Below, in pieces: positions 29,843-38,619 of a DNA stretch of 64,000 bases. The notes under the pieces are model-generated. The model was not told where the DNA came from, ran no database searches, and worked only from the letters and a program-made list of their open reading frames with translations. Numbering within the stretch: the first letter of the stretch is position 1; the number at the start of each line of letters is the position of its first letter. The translations under genes were made by a program, and so were the position numbers. Source of the DNA: Lysobacterales bacterium (lineage in GTDB: Bacteria > Pseudomonadota > Gammaproteobacteria > Xanthomonadales > Ahniellaceae); assembly GCA_016703225.1 (NCBI GenBank), contig JADJCM010000001.1:992001-1056000 (forward strand), written 5' to 3'.

Positions 29843-31873
29843 TCAGTCCAGGCTGTGCAGCCCGAGCGACGCGAGATAGCGATACGTGCCGTCGTAGCAC
29901 GAGGGTGAGCGGGTCGCATCTTGCGTGGCGCCCTCGGGCACAACTACGACCATTCCTTGGCGTGCGCGAGTGAGCAAGACGCGATAGGCGTTGAGCTGGT
30001 AGCGCTGACGTTCCGGTTGGCGAATCTGCTGCCATGCGTTGCCGACGAAGCGGTGGTGCCGCCAGTGGCCATCGGCTCGCCGCAGGTCGCCATCCCAAAC
30101 GACCGCTGCCCAGTCGAGCTCAAGCCCCTGCACCTGGAACTCGGTCGCGACATCTTCGAGGTAATAGCTGGAGCGGGTGTCGTCCTTGCCCTTGAGGAAC
30201 CAGTGCACCGGGTCGATGACCACGCGCACATCCAGGGCCAGTGGTTTCAGCCGCTGCGCCTGTGATGACGCGACGAGGCCGTATCGCTCGCTGCCGCGCG
30301 CCTGCGCTCGCAGCCATTCGCGGGCACGATCGACACTGCGTGTCAGCACCAGCGGATAGCGCGCCGCGATCTCCCGATACAGACTTGTCGCCCCTGCGCC
30401 ATCGAGCTCAAGCACGAGGCGCACAAACTCGCTCAGCCGCTCTGCGCGAAACGATCGCATCGAGACCGCGCGATGCAGGTCCGCCGTGTCATGCACAGTG
30501 GCGCAATGTCGCAGCGCGTCGAGCTGGGTGACAACTCCGTACTGCGGCTCGCGCAGCTGCGGCGAGACGTACACCTGCCAGTCGCGAAAGTGCTGCTCCA
30601 ACGCGCGCAGCCATTCTCCGATTCCACCCTCACCGGTATTGATCTCCTGACCACTTCCGACCAGGCAAACCACCACCGCCCAATCGGAATTGCGGTCGAG
30701 ACACGAGATCAGAAATTCCGGCTCCGACTGCTCGAAGTCGGACCGCCGGCGCTTTCGGGCCATGAACGAGCGCGTCTGTTCCAGGTTCCAGGCGCGTTGG
30801 GCTTCGTCAAACAGGGCCACATGCTCAGGTGGCGGCCCGGAATCAGCCAGACAGTCGTCGCGGAACAAGCGCACGTTCTGGATGAATGCGCTGACTTCAC
30901 GCACGGCGTCGCCCTTGCGCATACGCCTTCCCTGGGCCGCTTCGCGAGCGACATGATCACCCGCCAGTGCGGCGCGCAGCACCTTGACCAGCGGGTCGTT
31001 GCCGGAGAGGTAGACGCTGAACAGTTCGTCGCCGGGATCCATGTGCCGGTTCGCGACATCCAGGCCGACCAGCGTCTTGCCCGCACCCGGCACGCCAGTC
31101 ACGAAGCAGATGGACTTCTGTCCTCGTGTTCGCGCGTCCGCGATGATCCGGTCGATCCGCTGCGAAGTCCGCGCCAGATTCATGGCGGTCGCGTCGCTGC
31201 GCGAGATCGTCTCCACCGCGTGGCCCGCGTACAGTGCGCGCGCCGCCTCGATGATGGTCGGCGTCGGCGAGTAGCGTCCTTGCGCCCACAGCGCGGCATC
31301 GCTGTCGGCGGTGGGCAACGCGGCCGCGACCACGCGCATCGCCTCCGCCAATTGCAGCCGGCCCACGCAAAGCGGTCGCAGCAGACGGTCGTCGTGGAGT
31401 GTGCCTTGAACGACCAACGATGCCGGTGCTGCTTCGGTGGCGACCAGCAATGGCGCCATCCAGGCTGCATGGCTGGTCGAGTGGAAGTGTTTCAGATCCA
31501 GCGCGTAGTCCCAGACCTGGTCGAGCGACGAAGCGTGAAAGGCGGTCTCACCGACCTTGAATTCGACAACGAAGACGATGCCATCGCGAATCACCACGAC
31601 ATCAATCCGCTTGCCGAGGCGCGGCACCGAGTACTCGAGATAGATACGACCCTCGGAGCGACTCTCGGCCATCGCCGTCTTCAGCAGCAGGATCTGCGCG
31701 ATCCAGGCATCGCGTTGGCTGGCATCAATGCTGCCGCCGGACGACGCCGCCACGACGCCGAGAATGTGCTCCGGGCTTTGCCGCAGGAATCCGGCGAGGT
31801 CGCCGCCATACCACCAGCGACTCGTGCATCCGACGGGCGAGGAGCGGTTGCGATCTTCCGCGCTGAGTGCCAT
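29843..31873 (-). CDS. PD-(D/E)XK nuclease fused to DUF2075 SF1-type helicase
   Basis: 676 residues. The N-terminal nuclease-like fold has motif RID(91)VVVIRDGIVFVVE(104)FK(106), the D...ExK signature of PD-(D/E)XK enzymes, with Glu80 upstream. It is followed by a DUF2075 helicase core: Walker A GVPGAGKT (260-267), Walker B HVALFDEAQRAW, motif III-like VCLVGSGQEINTGEGG, FQVQGLELDWAAVVWDGDL and arginine-finger motif YRVLLTRARQGMVVVV. Such nuclease-helicase proteins occur as single-gene or accessory phage-defence factors. It lies directly downstream of tRNA-Arg(CCG), a common integration site. Start at ATG 31873; a longer frame would run into the tRNA and is rejected. Defence role is inferred. 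Confidence 0.75.
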   Translation of the reverse strand: MALSAEDRNRSSPVGCTSRWWYGGDLAGFLRQSPEHILGVVAASSGGSIDASQRDAWIAQILLLKTAMAESRSEGRIYLEYSVPRLGKRIDVVVIRDGIVFVVEFKVGETAFHASSLDQVWDYALDLKHFHSTSHAAWMAPLLVATEAAPASLVVQGTLHDDRLLRPLCVGRLQLAEAMRVVAAALPTADSDAALWAQGRYSPTPTIIEAARALYAGHAVETISRSDATAMNLARTSQRIDRIIADARTRGQKSICFVTGVPGAGKTLVGLDVANRHMDPGDELFSVYLSGNDPLVKVLRAALAGDHVAREAAQGRRMRKGDAVREVSAFIQNVRLFRDDCLADSGPPPEHVALFDEAQRAWNLEQTRSFMARKRRRSDFEQSEPEFLISCLDRNSDWAVVVCLVGSGQEINTGEGGIGEWLRALEQHFRDWQVYVSPQLREPQYGVVTQLDALRHCATVHDTADLHRAVSMRSFRAERLSEFVRLVLELDGAGATSLYREIAARYPLVLTRSVDRAREWLRAQARGSERYGLVASSQAQRLKPLALDVRVVIDPVHWFLKGKDDTRSSYYLEDVATEFQVQGLELDWAAVVWDGDLRRADGHWRHHRFVGNAWQQIRQPERQRYQLNAYRVLLTRARQGMVVVVPEGATQDATRSPSCYDGTYRYLASLGLHSLD

Positions 31874-31953
31874 CGCTTGATCCCTCTCGGCGGACGCCGA
31901 CGCAGCACCAGGGTAGGCGACGACCAGGGAAGTGCAAGCGACAAGGGAAAATC

Positions 31954-32030
31954 TGGCGCGCCCGGAGGGATTCGAACCCCCGACCACTGCCTTCGGAGGG
32001 CAGTACTCTATCCAACTGAGCTACGGGCGC
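31954..32030 (-). tRNA. tRNA-Arg (anticodon CCG)
   Basis: 77-nt cloverleaf on the minus strand. Acceptor GCGCCCG pairs with CGGGCGC; D-arm TAGCTCAGTTGGATAGAG; anticodon stem CTGCC/GGCAG with loop CTCCGAA, so anticodon CCG reads the CGG codon. The T-arm is GGGGGTTCGAATCCC. The CCA end is encoded (31954-31956). It is adjacent to the nuclease-helicase gene. Confidence 0.96.
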
Positions 32031-32095
32031 GTGGCGGGCAGTCTAGCGCGCGGGGTGTGGCGCCGGCCAGCAATGGCGCCGGCGCATGGCGTGGT

Positions 32096-33400
32096 TCATG
32101 GCGCAGTGAGGTTGCCGAGCGCGACGGCGAGGAGGGCGCGGGTGCCGATGCGCAGGGCTTCTTCGTCGAGGAAGAACTCGGGCGAGTGGTTGCTTGGGGC
32201 CTTGCTCGGGTCGGTGCCGCGCGGGGTGGCGCCGATGAAGAAGAACGTGGCCGGGACTTCGCGGGCGTAGTAGGCGAAGTCTTCCGCGCCCATGGTCAGG
32301 CCAGGGTCGACGACGTTTTCAGCACCGACCACGGATTGCAGCAGCGGCAGCACCTTCGCGGTCAGCGCGGGGTCGTTCATGGTGACCGGGTTGCCGAGGT
32401 CGCGCGGGTCGGCTTCGGATACCGGGATCGCGTGCGTGACGCTGGCGCCGTGTGCGGCGGCGGTGTGGTCGGCGACGCGGCGCAAGCGGGTGTAGACGTC
32501 GGCGCGCATGGCTTCGTCGAAGGTGCGGATGGTGCCTTCCAGCGTCACCTCGTCGGGGATGATGTTGTAGCGCACACCGCCGTGGATGGCGCCGAAGGTG
32601 ACCACCACCGGCCAGCGCGAGATGTTCATCTCGCGACTGACGATCTGCTGCGCCGAGCCGATCAGCTCTGCCGCGACCACCACCGGATCGACGCCGCCCC
32701 AGGGGCGCGAGCCGTGCGTCTGGCGACCGCGCACGCGGATCGTGAAGCGGTCGGACGCCGCCATCAACGGGCCCGGGCGCACGCCGATCTGGCCCACGTT
32801 CAAGGTGCTGAACACATGCAGCCCGAACATCGCCTGCGGCTTGCCACCGGCGAACAGGCCCTCGTCCAGCATCAGGGTCGCGCCGCCCAACTCGCCGTCG
32901 GGCGGGCCTTCTTCGGCCGGCTGAAACACGAACAGGACTTCGCCGGCCAGCTGCTCGCGCATGCCGACCAGCACCTCGGCCACGCCCATCAGGATCGCGG
33001 TGTGGGCGTCGTGACCGCAGGCGTGCATGACGCCGACCTGCTGGCCGCGAAAGTCGGCGGTGGCGCGTGATGCAAAGGGGAGATCGACGCGCTCGGTCAC
33101 TGGCAGCGCGTCCATGTCGGCACGCAGCGCGATGCGCGGCCCAGGCCGGCCGCCCCTGATCAGCGCCGTAACGCCGGTAAAGGCGATGCCGCGCTGCGGC
33201 TCCAGCCCGAGCGAGCGCAAGTGCGCGACGACCAGGCTCGACGTGCGCGTCTCGCGATTGCCGAGCTCCGGGTGCTGGTGCAGGTCGCGTCGCCAGGCCA
33301 GCACCCGGGCGTCGACCGCGGCGGCCGGCGCCTGCACATCGATCGCGGCTGCAGGCAACACGGCGAGGAACAGAACACTGGCGAACAGGCGATGCAGCAT
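32096..33400 (-). CDS. Secreted M20-family amidohydrolase
   Basis: 434-residue metallohydrolase with an N-terminal signal peptide (MLHRLFASVLFLAVLPAAAI). It matches the M20D/AmhX-HipO group (N-acyl-amino-acid or IAA-conjugate hydrolases). Visible features are RRDLHQHPELGNRE, RADMDALPV, the metal-binding HACGHDAHTA, FQPAEEG with the catalytic Glu, the dimerisation-domain segment VRGRQTHGSRPWGG, TMGAEDFAYY and SNHSPEF with a final metal His. ATG 33400 gives the signal peptide. The true substrate is unknown (hippurate-like or peptide amides). It is divergent from the deacetylase gene with 94 bp between starts. Confidence 0.88.
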   Translation of the reverse strand: MLHRLFASVLFLAVLPAAAIDVQAPAAAVDARVLAWRRDLHQHPELGNRETRTSSLVVAHLRSLGLEPQRGIAFTGVTALIRGGRPGPRIALRADMDALPVTERVDLPFASRATADFRGQQVGVMHACGHDAHTAILMGVAEVLVGMREQLAGEVLFVFQPAEEGPPDGELGGATLMLDEGLFAGGKPQAMFGLHVFSTLNVGQIGVRPGPLMAASDRFTIRVRGRQTHGSRPWGGVDPVVVAAELIGSAQQIVSREMNISRWPVVVTFGAIHGGVRYNIIPDEVTLEGTIRTFDEAMRADVYTRLRRVADHTAAAHGASVTHAIPVSEADPRDLGNPVTMNDPALTAKVLPLLQSVVGAENVVDPGLTMGAEDFAYYAREVPATFFFIGATPRGTDPSKAPSNHSPEFFLDEEALRIGTRALLAVALGNLTAP

Positions 33401-33494
33401 GAGGGCGACTCGGGCTTGGCGGGCGGCAAGCCTAGCGCGATCATCGTGTTCGCGGCGGCATGGTCGCTGCTGTCTCGGGGGAGGGAGAGCGGCG

Positions 33495-34337
33495 ATGATC
33501 GTGGTGTACAGCGATGCGATGGTGGCGCCGGCACAGGGGTCTTCGCCGAGCGCGGGAAAGCCGCGGCCGGTGATGGCTGCGTGGCGCGAACTGGATCCGG
33601 CGATGCGCGTGGTGGCGCCGGTGGCGGTGACGATCGACGACCTGGCGCGGGCGCATTCGCGGCGCTTCGTCGAAGACGTGTTCGCGATGCGCGTGGCCAA
33701 TGGCTTCGGTACCCGTTCGGCGGATGTGAACCGCTCGCTGCCCTACACCAGCGGAGCGATGTTGACGGCGGCGCGCCTGGCACTGGCGGCGCGGACCGCG
33801 GTGGCGGCGCCGGTGTCGGGCTTTCACCACGCGCGCTGGAGCGAAACCGCGGCGTATTGCACCTTCAACGGACTGCTGGTCACCGCGCTGGCGCTGCGTG
33901 CCGAACATCCCGGATTGCGCGTCGGCATCCTCGATTACGACTACCACTACGGCGATGGCAGCGACGACATCATCAATCGGCTTGGCCTGCACTGGATTAC
34001 GCACTGCACGGCCGGGCAGACGTACCTGGATCCGGAGCAGGCCGGCACCTTCCTCGATGCGATCCCGGAGCACATCGCGCGCATGGCGGATTGTGCGGTC
34101 GTGCTGTACCAGGCCGGCGCCGACCCTCACATCGACGATCCGCTCGGCGGTTTCCTGACCACCGCCGAGCTCGCCGAACGCGACCGTCGCGTGTTCCAGT
34201 GCCTGCACGACCGCGGCATCGCAGTGGCGTGGAATCTGGCCGGCGGCTACCAGCAACCGCTGAGCAAGGTGGTGGCCATCCACCGCAACAGCTACCTCGC
34301 CAGCCAAACGGTCCACGAAAACGCGGCGCGGCGTTAG
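33495..34337 (+). CDS. Histone deacetylase-family (class II-like) amidohydrolase
   Basis: 280-residue cytosolic Zn hydrolase of the arginase/deacetylase fold. Motifs: tandem His in SGFHHARW (111-112), TFNGLLVTALAL, the Zn-binding ILDYDYHYGDGSDD (Asp149, His151) and YQAGADPHIDDPLGG carrying the third Zn ligand and substrate channel. Bacterial members deacetylate acetylpolyamines, acetoin-pathway or other small N-acetyl substrates. GGGAGAG lies upstream of ATG 33495. The DUF3079 gene follows after 1 nt and is probably co-transcribed. Substrate unknown. Confidence 0.88.
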   Translation: MIVVYSDAMVAPAQGSSPSAGKPRPVMAAWRELDPAMRVVAPVAVTIDDLARAHSRRFVEDVFAMRVANGFGTRSADVNRSLPYTSGAMLTAARLALAARTAVAAPVSGFHHARWSETAAYCTFNGLLVTALALRAEHPGLRVGILDYDYHYGDGSDDIINRLGLHWITHCTAGQTYLDPEQAGTFLDAIPEHIARMADCAVVLYQAGADPHIDDPLGGFLTTAELAERDRRVFQCLHDRGIAVAWNLAGGYQQPLSKVVAIHRNSYLASQTVHENAARR

Positions 34338-34338
34338 C

Positions 34339-34572
34339 ATGCCGCTCGCCATGCGCCCGAAGCCGAAGAAATTCCCGCTGCATCCCGCGCACCCCGAACG
34401 CGTGTGCTGGGGTTGCGACAAGTACTGCCCGGCAGACGCCCTCGCCTGCGGCAACGGCTCCGGCCGCACCCTGCATCCGGCCGAACTGATCGGCGACGAC
34501 TGGTACAAACACGGCGACTGGGGCATCGACGCGGACACCGTGACCAAGGCGCAGGCGAAGCGGAAGGGGTGA
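34339..34572 (+). CDS. DUF3079 small Cys-containing protein
   Basis: 77 residues matching DUF3079: KKFPLHPAHPERVCWGCDKY, CPADALACGNGSGRTLHPAE, then LIGDDWYKHGDWG. Four conserved cysteines (CWGCDKYC, ACG) could bind a metal. The start may be ATG 34339 or ATG 34351; both retain the whole domain. It sits 1 nt after the deacetylase stop. Function unknown. The 182-bp spacer to the lipase holds a small GCGTGC/GCACGC hairpin (34605-34620) without a T tract. Confidence 0.85.
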   Translation: MPLAMRPKPKKFPLHPAHPERVCWGCDKYCPADALACGNGSGRTLHPAELIGDDWYKHGDWGIDADTVTKAQAKRKG

Positions 34573-34754
34573 GCCTTTCCGTTATCCCGGGTCCTGACAC
34601 CCTCGCGTGCGGCAGCACGCATGCTGCACCGCAAAACACACGCTTGAAACAGACGTTTGATTTGTGACGCGGTTGGCATTAGTGTCGGAGCCGTCGCCAG
34701 CACGGCAAGCAAGATCGTGCGGCGGCGAACCATGCACACCACGAGGGGAAAACC

Positions 34755-35687
34755 ATGATCCGCACACTGCTGTCCCGGCTCTTGCTCGCTTTCGCGCTGC
34801 TCGGCGTGGTGCCGTTGGCCAACGCCCAGAGCACCTACACGCAAACCCGTCATCCGATCGTGCTGGTACACGGCCTGCTCGGTTTCGATTCGCTGTTCGG
34901 CGTCTACGACTACTGGTACGGCGTGCCGTCCGACCTGCGTTCCGGCGGTGCCCGCGTGTTCGTCGCGAACGTATCCTCGTCGCACTACACCGAGGTGCGC
35001 GGCGAACAGCTGATCCGCGACCTGGTCAACCTGCGCGCGGTCTATGGCTACCAGAAGTTCAACCTGATCGGGCACAGCCACGGCGGGCCGACCGCGCGCT
35101 ATGTCGCGTCGGTGCGGCCGGACCTGGTCGCTTCGGTGACTTCGGTCGGCTCGCCGCACAAGGGCAGCAAGGTCGCCGATGCGCTGGCGACGACGCTGCC
35201 CGAGGGTTCGCCGCTGCGGCCGCTGGTGGCGGGCTTCGTCGACGCGCTTTCGGTGCTGATCGAGTTCCTCTCCGGCGACGATGATCCGCAGTACGCGCTC
35301 GGCGCGCTGGCTTCGTTGTCCTCCTCCGGTTCGGCCACGTTCAATGCACGCCATCCGCAGGGCATGCCGACCAGCAGTTGCGGCCAAGGCGCGGCCAGCG
35401 TCAACGGCGTGCGCTACTACTCCTGGGGCGGCACTTCGGTGCTGACCAATGTGTTCGACGCCAGCGACGCGCTGATGGGCGCGGGCGCGCTGTTCTTCGG
35501 CTGGGAGCAGAACGACGGCCTGGTCGGGCAATGCTCCTCGCATCTCGGCGTGGTGCTGCGCGACAACTACGGCTGGAACCACCTCGACGAGGTCAACCAG
35601 ATCTTCGGCCTGCGCGGGCTGTTCGCGTCGAACCCGGTGTCGGTCATCCGCGCCCATGCCAATCGGCTGAAGTACGCCGGGCTCTGA
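34755..35687 (+). CDS. lipA: Secreted triacylglycerol lipase (family I)
   Basis: 310 residues: signal peptide cleaved near ANA-Q (residue 24/25), oxyanion-hole motif VLVHGLLG (37-44), nucleophile elbow GHSHGG (Ser108), catalytic Asp254 in QNDGLVG and His276 in GWNHLDEVNQ. A Cys pair (PTSSCGQG, GQCSSH) matches the disulfide of Pseudomonas/Burkholderia family I lipases. It hydrolyses long-chain triglycerides outside the cell and is secreted by the type II route after folding in the periplasm. Its dedicated foldase is encoded 13 bp downstream, which confirms the subfamily. Confidence 0.93.
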   Translation: MIRTLLSRLLLAFALLGVVPLANAQSTYTQTRHPIVLVHGLLGFDSLFGVYDYWYGVPSDLRSGGARVFVANVSSSHYTEVRGEQLIRDLVNLRAVYGYQKFNLIGHSHGGPTARYVASVRPDLVASVTSVGSPHKGSKVADALATTLPEGSPLRPLVAGFVDALSVLIEFLSGDDDPQYALGALASLSSSGSATFNARHPQGMPTSSCGQGAASVNGVRYYSWGGTSVLTNVFDASDALMGAGALFFGWEQNDGLVGQCSSHLGVVLRDNYGWNHLDEVNQIFGLRGLFASNPVSVIRAHANRLKYAGL

Positions 35688-35700
35688 GCGCGCGTTCCCG

Positions 35701-36735
35701 ATGTGGTGGCTGAGCCAAGCGGTCCGGCAACGTCCGGGCCGCTTCGTTTTCGCGGCGGCCTTGCTGCTCGCTCTCGGCCTGGCGCTGCATTGGCAGCGCG
35801 TTGATCCACCGACCGCGCGCGATGCCGTGGCCGGCGCAACGGCCGAACCGCGTGGCGCAGCCTTCGTCACCGCGACCGCACCCCTGCCCGCAACCAGCAC
35901 CGCGAGCAAAGCGGCGACGACCGCGGAGTGGCCCGCCTCGCTGCGCGACAGCGAACCCGACGGTGCGGTGACGCTCGACGCGCTCGGCCAGGTGCAGCCG
36001 AGCATCGAGCTGCGGCGACTGTTCGACTACTTTTTGAGCGCGCTCGGCGAACGCGATGTCGCGGCCATTCGCGCGCTGCTGCTGGCCCATGTGCGCGACC
36101 GCCACGGCGACGCCATCGGCAACCAGGTCGCGGCACTGTTCGATCGCTACGTCGACTACCAGCAGGCGCTATCGACGATGCATGCGCCGCCCGACGAAGC
36201 CCTGCGCGAACGCCTGGAGCGCGTGCGCGATCTCCGTCATCGGCTGCTCGATCCGGCCATGGCCGAGGCCTTCTTCGGCGACGAAGAGCGCTACACCGAA
36301 TACGTCCTCGATCGCCGCGACGCGCTCGCCGACCATTCTCTCGACGAGATCGAGCGCGATCAGCGACTGCAGGAACTCGATGCGCGCCTCGCCCCCGAAC
36401 AACGTGCGCAGATGCAGGAAGCGAACACCGCGGTGCTGGTCGATGAGCAGAACCGCCAGTTCGACGCGCTGCGTCTCGACCCCGCCCAGCGCCAGGCCGA
36501 ACGTGAAGCCCTGTTTGGCCGCGAGGCGGCGCAACGACTGGCCGCTGCCGATGCCGAGCAGGCCGCCTGGGATGCGCGCGTCGCCGCCTACGTGCAGGCG
36601 CGCAACGCCCTGCGCGCCGACACCCGCCTCGACGCCGCCGCCCGCGACCGCGCCATCACCGCGCTGCGCGCGCGCAGCTTCGACGCCGCCGAACAGCGCC
36701 GCATCGCCTCGCTGGAAGCGATCGGGCAGCTGTAG
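35701..36735 (+). CDS. lifO: Lipase-specific foldase (Lif) chaperone
   Basis: 344 residues. A single N-terminal membrane anchor (about 14-30) and an Ala/Pro/Thr-rich linker lead to the periplasmic helical foldase domain. Its signature RRLFDYFLSALGE (105-117) matches the Lif motif Rx1-2FDY(F/C)LSA, preceded by PASLRDSEPDG. The rest is helical, as in the arms that clamp around the lipase. It folds the preceding lipase in the periplasm before secretion and is found only next to such lipases. ATG 35701, close behind lipA, indicates co-transcription. A REP cluster follows. Confidence 0.93.
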   Translation: MWWLSQAVRQRPGRFVFAAALLLALGLALHWQRVDPPTARDAVAGATAEPRGAAFVTATAPLPATSTASKAATTAEWPASLRDSEPDGAVTLDALGQVQPSIELRRLFDYFLSALGERDVAAIRALLLAHVRDRHGDAIGNQVAALFDRYVDYQQALSTMHAPPDEALRERLERVRDLRHRLLDPAMAEAFFGDEERYTEYVLDRRDALADHSLDEIERDQRLQELDARLAPEQRAQMQEANTAVLVDEQNRQFDALRLDPAQRQAEREALFGREAAQRLAAADAEQAAWDARVAAYVQARNALRADTRLDAAARDRAITALRARSFDAAEQRRIASLEAIGQL

Positions 36736-36753
36736 GCGCGTGGTGGGTTCGGC

Positions 36754-36870
36754 TTTTGTGGGTCCGGCTTCAGCCGGACGCTTTGCGAGAGCGTCCGGCT
36801 AAAGCCGGACCCACAAAGCTGGGAGAGCGTCCGGCTGAAGCCGGACCCACAAAATCCGGACCCACAAAGC
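36754..36870. repeat. REP cluster (BIME-like): three copies plus a fragment
   Basis: Copy 1 (36754-36790) reads TTTGTGGGTCCGGCTTCAGC followed by CGGACGCTTTGC. Copies 2 (36787-36819) and 3 (36823-36853) are inverted, GAGAGCGTCCGGCTAAAGCC and GAGAGCGTCCGGCTGAAGCC. A truncated right end, TCCGGACCCACAAAGC, completes the set. It lies between convergent genes and can form strong hairpins, so it may end transcription from both sides. Same family as 25561-25695. Confidence 0.85.
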
Positions 36871-36876
36871 GGGGAC

Positions 36877-37836
36877 TCAAGGGGCGACGAGCGCCAACGC
36901 ATCCAGATCGACATTGCCGCCGCTGAGCAGCAGGCCGACGCGTTGGCCGCGGAAGCGTGCGCGGTGCGCGCGCAGCACGGCGTAGGTGATCGCGGAACTC
37001 GGCTCGACGATCAGCTTCAGGCGTTCCCACAGGCGCCGCATCGCTGCGCGCACGGCAGCGTCGTCCACCGTCAGCACCTCGACCTGATGCGCGAGCAGGA
37101 TGCGGCGGTTGACCTCGCCGAGGGTCGCGAGCAAGCCATCGCAGATCGAGTCCGGACGCTCGACCGGAACCACGCGCCCGGCGGCGAGCGAGCGTTGCGC
37201 GTCGTCGGCACCGCTGGGTTCGGCACCGACCAGCACGGTATGCGGCGAACGCGCGCGCAGTGCGGTGGCGCAGCCGGACATGAGGCCACCGCCGCCGACC
37301 GGGGCGATGAAAGCATCGAGGCCGTTGACCTGGTCGAGCAGTTCCAGCGCCGCCGTGCCCTGGCCGGCGATCACCAGCGGATCGTCGTAGGGGTGCACCA
37401 GGCGCGCGCCGTGCTCGCGTTCGATCGCGCTGCACATGGCCTCGCGTGCGGCGAGCGTGGGCGCGCAGGTGTGCACGACGCCGCCGGCCTCGACGATGTT
37501 GCGCAACTTGAGCGCGTTGGCGTTCGCCGGCACCACGATGTGCGCCGGAATGCCGCGCAACGCCGCCGCCAGCGCCAGCGCGGCGCCGTGATTGCCGGAG
37601 GAATGCGTGACCACGCCGCGCGCCGCGGCCGCGTCGTCGAGCGCGAACACGGCATTGCAGGCGCCGCGGAACTTGAATGCACCGACACGCTGCAGGTTCT
37701 CGCACTTGAAGTGCACGCGCGCGCCGATCTCCTCGTCCAGCGCCTCGTCGCGCAACACCGGCGTCAACCGCGCATGCGCCGAGATGCGATGGCGTGCCAG
37801 TTCGACGTCGGCGATGCTCGGCAAGGTCTCGGACAT
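36877..37836 (-). CDS. PLP-dependent threonine/serine dehydratase family enzyme
   Basis: 319 residues of the fold-type II PLP family (threonine dehydratase, serine dehydratase or racemase). The Schiff-base Lys is in FKCENLQRVGAFKFRGA, with SSGNHGAALA binding phosphate/substrate, PVGGGGLMSG binding the PLP phosphate, and VGAEPSG. It has no ACT-like regulatory domain, so it resembles catabolic dehydratases or serine/threo-hydroxyaspartate racemases rather than IlvA. ATG 37836 is used, with GGGAA about 7 nt upstream; a TTG lies two codons earlier. Its 3' end is 6 bp from the REP cluster. Exact substrate not determinable. Confidence 0.88.
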   Translation of the reverse strand: MSETLPSIADVELARHRISAHARLTPVLRDEALDEEIGARVHFKCENLQRVGAFKFRGACNAVFALDDAAAARGVVTHSSGNHGAALALAAALRGIPAHIVVPANANALKLRNIVEAGGVVHTCAPTLAAREAMCSAIEREHGARLVHPYDDPLVIAGQGTAALELLDQVNGLDAFIAPVGGGGLMSGCATALRARSPHTVLVGAEPSGADDAQRSLAAGRVVPVERPDSICDGLLATLGEVNRRILLAHQVEVLTVDDAAVRAAMRRLWERLKLIVEPSSAITYAVLRAHRARFRGQRVGLLLSGGNVDLDALALVAP

Positions 37837-37941
37837 GCGCAATTCCCGGATTCGGTTCCCACGATCTTATCGGAGCAGCGCGGGCTGCTGATAAAGTGCC
37901 GCGATGCCCGCAGACCGCCGCACGCGCAGCGAACCCGCCTG

Positions 37942-38619
37942 ATGCTCGATACCGAAGCCCTGCACGAGACCCCGGAAGGAATCGCCCTGCGCCTGCGCGC
38001 TGCCGGGGCGGCGCCGCGGGCATTGGCGTGGCTGCTCGACGCCGGGATCCGTTTCGGCGTGTTCACGACGGCCTCGATCCCGATCTCCATGCTCGGCGAG
38101 AGCGGACAGGGCCTGCTGCTGATCCTGCTGTTCGTGCTGATGTGGGTGTACCCGGTCGCGTTCGAGCTGTTCATGGACGGACAGACGCCGGGCAAGCGCG
38201 TGATCGGTCTGCGCGTGGTGCACGGCAACGGCACGCCGGTCGGTTTCACTGCGTCGCTGATTCGCAATCTGATGCGCACCGTCGATGCGCTGCCGATCGG
38301 CTATGCGTTCGGGTTCTTCAGCTGCGTGATCGACCCGCACGCGCGGCGCCTCGGTGACCTGGTCGCCGGCACCCTGGTCGTGCATGCCGAGCGCCTGAAG
38401 CATGATCTTGCCATTCCGGCGGTACCCGCGTTCGTGCCGATGCTGGCGCTGCCCGCCGACGAGCATGCGGTGGTGGTCGCCTATGCCGAGCGCAGCGCGC
38501 AGCTGACCGAGGCACGCCGCATCGAACTCGCATCGCTGCTGCCACAGATCACCCAGACGCAAGGTGCAAACGCGGTGCAGCGCCTGCTCGGTTTCGCCAA
38601 CTACATCATTGGTCGCTGA
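37942..38619 (+). CDS. RDD-family membrane protein
   Basis: 225 residues. The RDD domain occupies about 25-150, with Arg/Asp-rich first helix RALAWLLDAGIRFGVF, second span GLLLILLFVLMWVYPVAFEL, then GQTPGKRVIGLRVV and LIRNLMRTVDALPIGYAFGF. The C-terminal 75 residues are cytoplasmic and helical. ATG 37942 is chosen for fit to the domain. It is the first gene of a tight five-gene cluster (RDD, SpoIIM, DUF4129, DUF4350-MoxR, DUF58) found in many Lysobacterales. Its TGA overlaps the next ATG (TGATG). Function unknown; transport or envelope assembly is suggested. Confidence 0.88.
   Translation: MLDTEALHETPEGIALRLRAAGAAPRALAWLLDAGIRFGVFTTASIPISMLGESGQGLLLILLFVLMWVYPVAFELFMDGQTPGKRVIGLRVVHGNGTPVGFTASLIRNLMRTVDALPIGYAFGFFSCVIDPHARRLGDLVAGTLVVHAERLKHDLAIPAVPAFVPMLALPADEHAVVVAYAERSAQLTEARRIELASLLPQITQTQGANAVQRLLGFANYIIGR

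Noticed and set aside
31874..31987. 38-codon N-terminal extension of the nuclease-helicase
   Set aside because: It would begin inside tRNA-Arg. The ATG at 31873 fits the family better.
31932..32270. Protein-coding frame across the tRNA on the plus strand
   Set aside because: Its translation (RPEGFEPPTTAFGG) is the usual spurious peptide read from the complement of a tRNA.
34605..34620. GCGTGC-GGCA-GCACGC hairpin as terminator after the DUF3079 gene
   Set aside because: No T tract follows in either direction, so it is not a convincing intrinsic terminator.
34644..34690. Sigma-54 promoter for the lipase (TTGGCATTAGTGTCGG)
   Set aside because: The -12 element does not match TTGCW, and no enhancer-binding site is visible.
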